DNA from: Taudactylus pleione
Lineage: Eukaryota; Chordata; Amphibia; Anura; Myobatrachidae
NCBI GenBank assembly: GCA_031769625.1
Contig: JAUIMM010000204.1
Span: 130,001-194,000 of the forward strand
Length of the DNA stretch: 64,000 bases
Direction: 5' to 3'
The notes under the pieces are model-generated. The model was given only the letters and a program-made list of their open reading frames with translations, searched no databases and was not told the DNA's origin. Below, piece by piece: positions 58,386-64,000 of this stretch. How positions within the stretch are numbered: position 1 is the first letter of the stretch; every line of letters begins with the position of its first letter. The translations under genes were made by a program, and so were the position numbers.

Positions 58386-58900
58386 AATAATGTTTATCTC
58401 AATGTATCAATACCCTACCACAATAACATTATTATTGGATACAGATCCCGCTATATTGTCAAAGACAGCATTGAGAAGGTATGATGATAGCAGTCTTTAA
58501 TCTTAAACAAACCTGCCCTCTGCCATGAGTACACATGCATGCCACCATAACAAAATAACGGGGCCAATATGCCTATATTTAGAATATAGAATGTCCATTG
58601 CCAGATCCAGATGGCTGTTTAACCACTAAGATGCCAAACAGATATAATATACTATGTAACTCCACATCCAAGATGGCGTTTTCAACCACCTATATGTAGA
58701 CGGAACGTTTATCGCCACAACCAAGATGGAGGTTTGCCCTCCTACATGCCAAATACAACTAGCGGAGCCTATAACTGAGCAACATTAACTTGAGTGACAG
58801 CTCCAGGACCCAATCACTGCACTTATATACTGCCCAATAGTTAATGCACACTGTCTGTCAGGGGATATAAAATAACCCCAATAACTGAGATCACCTTCTT
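58386..58900. other. Noncoding DNA, probably Penelope-associated
   Basis: CAAGATGG occurs near 58670 and 58720. No coding signal. The sequence leads straight into the hammerhead-like motif and may be the start of a Penelope terminal repeat. Confidence 0.35.
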
Positions 58901-58901
58901 C

Positions 58902-58948
58902 ATATCTCCTGAGGAAGGCCCAAGGGCCGAAACATGTTGGGACATCTC
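58902..58948 (+). ncRNA. Hammerhead-ribozyme-like motif
   Basis: CTGAGGA (58909-58915) is followed by one A, stem II GGCCC-AA-GGGCC (58917-58928), GAAA (58929-58932) and a minimal stem III C-AT-G, then TT. The predicted cleavage follows base 58938. Stem I can form between ATCTC before and GGGA after. Hammerhead motifs with tiny stem III are known in Penelope-like elements. The extra A after the core and the short stems lower certainty. Confidence 0.5.
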
Positions 58949-59410
58949 CCCATACCCACACTTGTCTTGAACTAACCATAACCATGAGCCGCAAGCAGCG
59001 CTATTACTGCTAGCCGAGACTCGCGGTCACGTGATCGGGACCCGGAAGCGATCGAGAAGCAAGCGACCGGCGCAGTACTCGGGCTGGAAGAAGGGACCCA
59101 CCACGGACCCCATGCGAGGGACCGGAGTGGGGTCGCGACATCCAGAGCGAGACACCTCCACAGCCAGATGCCTCACGGAGAACCAGCAACAGGCGAACAG
59201 GAGGGAGCATCACTGCAAAGAGAAGGCCATCCGAGACCTGTGAACCAGAAGACTGCACCGAAACCACTGGGTCCCCAACAGCCCTCCACAACAACTGAAA
59301 AAGAAAAAACAGCATCCAAGGTATCAGTGGATGCTGAAGAAAGAAGAGGTGCACCACAATGTCAAGGAAAGCGGCACCACAACTCCGAAAGTGGTGCACC
59401 ACAACGCTGA
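58949..59410 (+). other. GC-rich region after the hammerhead-like motif
   Basis: GC-rich sequence (CGCGGTCACGTGATCGG onward), with open frames of 70-130 codons in several frames and a basic, Gln/Pro-rich translation (59031-59410). This fits the leader or terminal repeat of a second Penelope element whose RT end is at 62.9-63.4 kb. No domain is recognised. Confidence 0.35.
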
Positions 59411-60231
59411 AAGGAAAGTTAAGGTAACTTACACAGTATGAATTCCTAATGATCTATATACCTAAATGCTGCTATTTAGCATTTTAAGTCGCCCAAGAAA
59501 TAATTGCTTTCCAGACTCTGAGTGTGGTTCCAAAGCACAAAAAGATATTATTCACATAAAAGCATTTAGTTACACGCTGTAATCTAAATACAATTAGCGC
59601 AAAAGGTTATACAGAAATAAGGTATAGTCGATAACATTACGCAAGCGCATCGGTCCCAGTTACAGTCATCAATCCAGAGGTCTATGGTCATCCAAGAGAA
59701 TGGCTACTAACTGGGATCGGGACACAGGCTATATACCCTAACAGATCATGATAACAACAATGCAGACAGACAAACATAATTCCATTGGATCTTGCTCTTG
59801 GTCTTTGTAGTACGCTGTAGTTCATAGGATAGTTCACTAGGGGTATGTCCCAATTCTCCAGATTACATTGTCGTTCTTTAATTGATTTAAACTAGATAGA
59901 GACACTACATTACAGTGTATACATTCTAACCAATAATTTCCTATATTCCATAACCATCGAACGCAAGATGCGGCTCCCTCGCTGATAGGTTCAGATATCT
60001 GGAAATAAACATGTCATGAGTACCAAACATGTCATGAGTATCATGTTGTATACCATAAATATTAAATACATGCATTTTACATCATAATTAATAACTTTAA
60101 TAGAAACCACAACGTGCAGGAACCTTTTATGAGTGAGTGTATATTTCTGATTATATGTAAGTATGCGCTGTGTGTCTTCATGCAGCGGAAAAGGTGCGCT
60201 GCGTGTTTCTATTTATAATTGGAACTGTGTA

Positions 60232-60236
<5 letters not shown>
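59411..60236. other. Unassigned AT-rich DNA
   Basis: About 825 bp with no recognised element. AACATGTCATGAGTACC and a near copy adjoin at about 60008-60040. Confidence 0.4.

Positions 60237-60266
<30 letters not shown>
60237..60266. repeat. (TA)n microsatellite
   Basis: About 15 TA units directly before the LTR of the Gmr1-like element. Confidence 0.95.
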
Positions 60267-60270
<4 letters not shown>

Positions 60271-60875
60271 TGTGACACAGTTAGGTTAGGGGGTCCCTCT
60301 CCTGGGTAGAGGACTCCTTCCTTACACACACACACAGCAGCAGGGAAGCAGCACACCAGTCTGGATGCAAGTACAAGCTGGTCGGCGCCAGTCTTTATTG
60401 TACAATGACAGAAATATAAAGAAAACATGAATATAAATACTAGCCCTGTCGGGGCACTAACTTCACAGGTAGTTCCCTCACTACCAGAACCTGGCAGGGC
60501 CGAATGACCTCGCCAGCAACAAAGCACAGCACAGTACTCACAGATAGGTTTTTCAAGTGTCTCTGAGCAAACTCCCTGCCTGCTCTCCCAGGTGAGACAA
60601 TCAGCCTTCAACACACTAGGCTTATATTGGCCACTCTCAGGTGGAAACCCTAACAACCTGTTACCAGGCTGCGAGAACCAAAACCTGGAGTGGCCGTGGG
60701 TGGAGCCCTCCCTCTCCTCTCACCCACAACCCCCAGGTCCCAAACCGGCTTTTCAAAAAGCCGAAACTCAAGCCTGCCACACTGCAGACTTTCTCCTGGG
60801 GGTTCAAAACACAAAAGACAGGAATCTGGGACAAATGTACCTGCCACAGACCACTTTACCAGTGATCCTATCACA
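60271..60875 (-). repeat. 3' LTR of the Gmr1-like Gypsy element
   Basis: On the minus strand it starts TGTGATAGGATCACTGG and ends CTAACCTAACTGTGTCACA, 605 bp. A purine tract (AAACAAAGGGGGGGGGGGGA) directly precedes it at 60876-60896, as expected for a polypurine tract. Confidence 0.8.
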
Positions 60876-60895
60876 TATCCCCCCCCCCCTTTGTT

Positions 60896-62925
60896 TCGAC
60901 CTGTGGGGCGGAACAACTGAAGCCCCCAAACAATGAACGCGTGACAACGCGTCAGCATTGGCCAGCTGGCTTCCTGGCCTGTGTTCCACTGAAAATGTAA
61001 AAGTTTGTAACGCCAAGAACCATCTTGTAATTCTCGCATTACTGTCCTTATTTTCAGAAATCCACTTCAGAGGGGCATGGTCAGTGATCAGTTTGAACTT
61101 TCTTCCGACCAAGTAGTACCTGAGAGCCTCTAACGCCCACTTTATGGCCAACGCCTCCTTCTCCACTGTGGCATAGTTTCTCTCATGTACATTCAACTTT
61201 CTGCTAAGATAGAAAATAGGGTGTTCCTCACCCTCCTTGTTCTGGGACAGGACCGCTCCTATACCTACTTCTGATGCATTGGTTTGTACTATGAATTCCC
61301 TTTCAAAATTAGGAGTCATCAGGACTGGTTGGGAACACAACGCTACTTTCAACTCCTGAAAAGCTTTCTCTGCCTCAGGACTCCATTCTACCATGACTTT
61401 TTGTTTCCCTTGGTCAGGTCAGTCAGTGGGACTGCCATGGTGGCAAAGTTGGGTATAAACCTCCTGTAGTACCCCGTAATTCCCAAGAAGGCTCTCACCT
61501 GCTTCTTATTCAGAGGCCGTGGCCAGTTTTGTATGGCATCAACTTTATTGAGCTGAGGCTTTATCAGGCCTCTGCCAAAGGTGTATCCCAGATATTTTAC
61601 TTCCTCCATGCCTAGACAACACTTTTTTGGGTTGGCTGTCAAACCTGCCTTATAGATGGAGTCCAACACTGCTTGTACCCTGGGTAAGTGAGACTGCCAA
61701 TCAGGACTATGAACAACCACGTCATCCAGATAAGCAACCGCATACCGTCTATGGGGCCTTAGAATCCTGTCCATCATTCTTTGGAAGGTAGCAGGTGCCC
61801 CATGTAGCCCGATACCCTTTGGTTAGGTCAAGAGTGGTTAAATACCTTGCCATCCCTAGTCTCTCAATCAGTTCATCCACTCTTGGCATCGGGTAGGCAT
61901 CGAATTTTGAAACACTGTTCAACTTTCGGAAGTCATTGCAGAAACGCACACTCCCGTCGGGCTTTGGAATCAACACAATGGGACTTGAGCATTCACTATG
62001 TGATTCTTCAATAACCCCTAACTCTAGCATATTTTTAATTTCTTTCGACACCGATTCTCTTTGTGCTTCTGGTAACCTATAGGGCTTTAGATTAACTTTA
62101 ACCCCTGGGTCAGTGATGATGTCATGTTTAATGACCGAGGTTTTCCCAGGTACGTCAGAGAACAGCACCCTATTTCTAATCAGAAACTCCTTGACCCCTT
62201 GTTGTTGAATTGCCGACAGGGTTTTTGCCACTGTCACTTCGGGAACTAAGGGCCCTGGACTTACTGGAGGGTCTCGGACGACCGACAGTACCGTTCTATC
62301 TTTCCAGGGCTTTAACAGATTTATATGGTATATCTGTTCCGGCTTTCTTTTCCCCAGCTGGTAAACTTTGTAATTGACCTGCCCCACTCTTTCTAAGATT
62401 TCAAAGGGCCCTTGCCATTTAGCCAAAAGTTTATTTTCCACAGTGGGAACCAATACTAACACTCTGTCCCCAGGAGCAAAGCTGCATAACCGAGCATTGC
62501 GGTTGTATACCCTCTGCTGTGCCTGTTGAGCATGTTGCAGGTGCTCTCTCACTATCGGCACTACCGCAGCAATTCTCTCCTGCATTTGAGAAACATACTC
62601 AATCACCATTTTGTAAGGACTAGACTGCCCCTCCCATGTCTCTTTGGCAATGTCTAGTAACCCCGTTGGGTGTCTCCCATACAACAAGTCGAAGGGTGAA
62701 AACCCGGTGGAGGACTGGGGAACTTCTCTTATGGCCAACAATAAATACGGCAATAAGTAGTCCCAATCCCTACCATCCTTGTCGACCACTTTCCTAAGCA
62801 TGTGTTTTAACGTCTTGTTAAACCTCTCGACCAGCCCATCGGTTTGGGGGTGATAAACCGAAGGTTCTTAACTGTTCGATTTTGAACAGGCGGCATAACT
62901 CTTTCATGACTTTGGACATAATGGT
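60896..62925 (-). pseudogene. Gmr1-like Pol: integrase, RT, RNase H
   Basis: Integrase residues begin near 62925 with MSKVMKELCRLF, shift frame near 62850, and continue KTLKHMLRKVV, FSPFDLLYGRHP and FAPGDRVLVLVP, ending with YHINLLKPWKDR near 62310. The same uninterrupted frame (62801-61749) passes into RT: SPIVLIPKPDGSVRFCNDFR and TLDLTKGY. About 100 bp of RT is then missing and the frame changes. RT continues with GAPATFQRM, then an intact YLDDVVVHS near 61725 and GYYRRFIPNF near 61460. RNase H has QTNASEVGIGAVLSQ (first Asp changed to Asn) near 61285 and ITDHAPLKW near 61085. There is no chromodomain. Pol would reverse-transcribe and integrate the element. Confidence 0.9.
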
Positions 62926-63446
62926 CAGATTGACAATGGAGATGAGTCAGGAACAAATAACCTTTTTGGATCTTACTATAAGGATCACAGGATCAAAAAA
63001 TATAGAAACCGATATGTTTCGGAAACCAACGGCCACCAATAACATCTTGCACTTTGGAAGCTCCCATCACCTAACTACTAGAAACAGCATCCCCAAGGGA
63101 GAGATGCTTAGAATACGTAGAAACTGCTCAGAAATGAAAACCTTCGAGATGAGAGCAGAAGAACTTGAAGAGCATCTATTGGATAGGGGCTACAGTAAAC
63201 GGAGCATTAAAAAGGCATTAAAGGAGGCAAAACATAAAAACAGAGAAGACCTACTGACTCCGAAGAATAGAGATAAGAAATCTGGAGAAGAAAAAAACAG
63301 ATTCATAGGAACGTACTGCAACCAATGGAAAGAGATTCATGATACACTCCAGCGACATTGGCATGTTTTACTAACTGATGAAGAACTAGCCAAACAAATA
63401 GGAGATAAGGTAAATATTAGCTGGAGAAAATCACAGAATATTGGTG
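62926..63446 (+). pseudogene. Second Penelope-like RT, C-terminal fragment
   Basis: The fragment reads LTMEMSQEQITFLDLTI, then DMFRKPTATNNILHFGSSHH, RNCSEMKTFEMRAEELEEHL, a basic YSKRSIKKALKEAKHKN stretch, and LQRHWHVLLTDEEL, matching the region after the RT catalytic box in Penelope-like elements. The same part of the first Penelope copy (INRHWHILLQDEVL near 56260) aligns. The catalytic core is missing on the left, where the Gmr1-like copy abuts, and the right side is cut by an interspersed repeat near 63446. The frame itself is open, so this copy is younger or less decayed than the first. Confidence 0.85.
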
Positions 63447-64000
63447 ATTATTATTATTATCATTTATTTATATGGCGCCACAAGTGTTCCGCAGCGCCTT
63501 ACAAAGTACAAAAACAAATTGTATACAAGTGACTTACAGAACAATACAATACAGGACATGGATAATATATATTGCTACATTAGTGACCATATCACCCAGA
63601 TAAGCAACAGAGCATAAGCAACCAAGTGTTAGGTGCCCTAGTGGTGAGTAAGAAGTAAATGACACTATAGTAAGGAGAAGCACAAGAGGGTAGATGGCCC
63701 TGCTCGTGAGAGCTTACATTCTAAAAATGTGGGGGAAGACAAACTGGGTTGACACAGATGGGGACGAAGGAGCATGTAGCAAGGAGTTAGAATGATAGCT
63801 GGAAGGCTTTGATGAAGTAGTGGGTCTTGAGAGCCCGTTTGAAGGATTGCAAACAGGTGGAGAGTCTGATGCGGAGTGGGAGAGAGTTCCAGAGGTGGGG
63901 AGCAGTGCGGGCAAAATCTTGGAGGCGGGAGTGGGAGGAAGTAATCAGCTGGCATGAAAGGCGGCGTGCATTAGTTGAGCGAAGAGGGCGGAGAGGAGCG
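63445..64000. mobile_element. Interspersed repeat with TTTATATGGCGCC core
   Basis: It begins in an ATT run, then CATTTATTTATATGGCGCCA and CCGCAGCGCCTTACAAAG, a sequence seen very widely in fish and amphibian genomes. A GAGAGCTTACATTCTA and GGAGAGAGTTCCAGAGG-type body follows. It cuts the Penelope frame and continues past the window edge. I cannot assign a class with confidence. Confidence 0.55.

Larger units (their letters stand above)
60271..62925 (-). mobile_element. Gmr1-like Ty3/Gypsy element, 5' part missing
   Basis: In the element's own direction the order is integrase core end, integrase C-terminal domain, RT, RNase H, polypurine tract, 3' LTR. Integrase ahead of RT is the Gmr1 arrangement of Ty3/Gypsy elements in deuterostomes. 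The copy stops near 62925, where Penelope coding sequence begins, so gag, protease, most of integrase and the 5' LTR are absent. Confidence 0.85.

Noticed and set aside
58785..59402. Open frames of 69-130 codons on both strands around the hammerhead-like motif
   Set aside because: The GC-rich composition lowers stop frequency in all frames, and no conserved motif is visible. Kept only as unassigned leader sequence.
60237..60270. The TA run as a Tc1 or cruciform hot spot of special interest
   Set aside because: It is an ordinary microsatellite with no terminal repeats attached to it.

Overview
The window looks like a gene-poor, transposon-saturated stretch of a large vertebrate nuclear genome. 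The best guess is a frog or toad. DIRS retroelements, PIF/Harbinger and hAT elements with large MITE families, Tc1 elements, chromodomain Ty3/Gypsy elements, a Gmr1-like Gypsy element and Penelope-like elements occur together, with spliced transposon genes and many palindromic MITEs. The species is inferred, not seen. I found no convincing host gene; there is one weak candidate exon near 35.7 kb.

Layout. 0.2-8.1 kb: a decayed BED-finger hAT transposon. A 27-copy, 160-bp tandem array with higher-order structure lies between its TATA box and its transposase. 8.3-14.3 kb: small MITEs, then an inverted-terminal-repeat element that has received a minus-strand DIRS element (10.28-14.09 kb). 14.37-20.40 kb: a PIF/Harbinger element with two spliced genes on opposite strands. 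Each gene has an exon inside the other's intron, and a MITE sits in each intron. 20.63-35.45 kb: a plus-strand DIRS element split by a hAT-like element (21.67-31.08 kb, exact 8-bp target duplication). That hAT holds a minisatellite, a long foldback element and a TTAGGG-like palindromic element, and the last of these holds a chromodomain Ty3/Gypsy element (25.57-30.50 kb, exact 5-bp duplication). 36.0-38.1 kb: a second hAT-like element with a 31-bp minisatellite. 38.2-51.5 kb: MITEs, an L1-like 3' fragment, a Tc1 remnant, a solo Gypsy LTR and long foldback elements. 51.5-59.4 kb: a Penelope-like element interrupted by a Tc1 transposon in its probable leader, by a 730-bp hammerhead-like inverted-repeat insertion in its GIY-YIG domain, and by hAT MITEs downstream. 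58.9-64.0 kb: a hammerhead-like motif, a minus-strand Gmr1-like Gypsy element with integrase before reverse transcriptase, the end of a second Penelope RT, and a widespread interspersed repeat.

No genes here form a host pathway. What works together is within each element: transposase plus MADF protein in Harbinger, RT plus tyrosine recombinase in DIRS, RT plus GIY-YIG nuclease in Penelope, and protease, RT, RNase H and integrase in Gypsy. Almost all copies carry stops or frameshifts. The Harbinger transposase is the closest to intact, with one in-frame stop. Target duplications and insertion order give a relative chronology.
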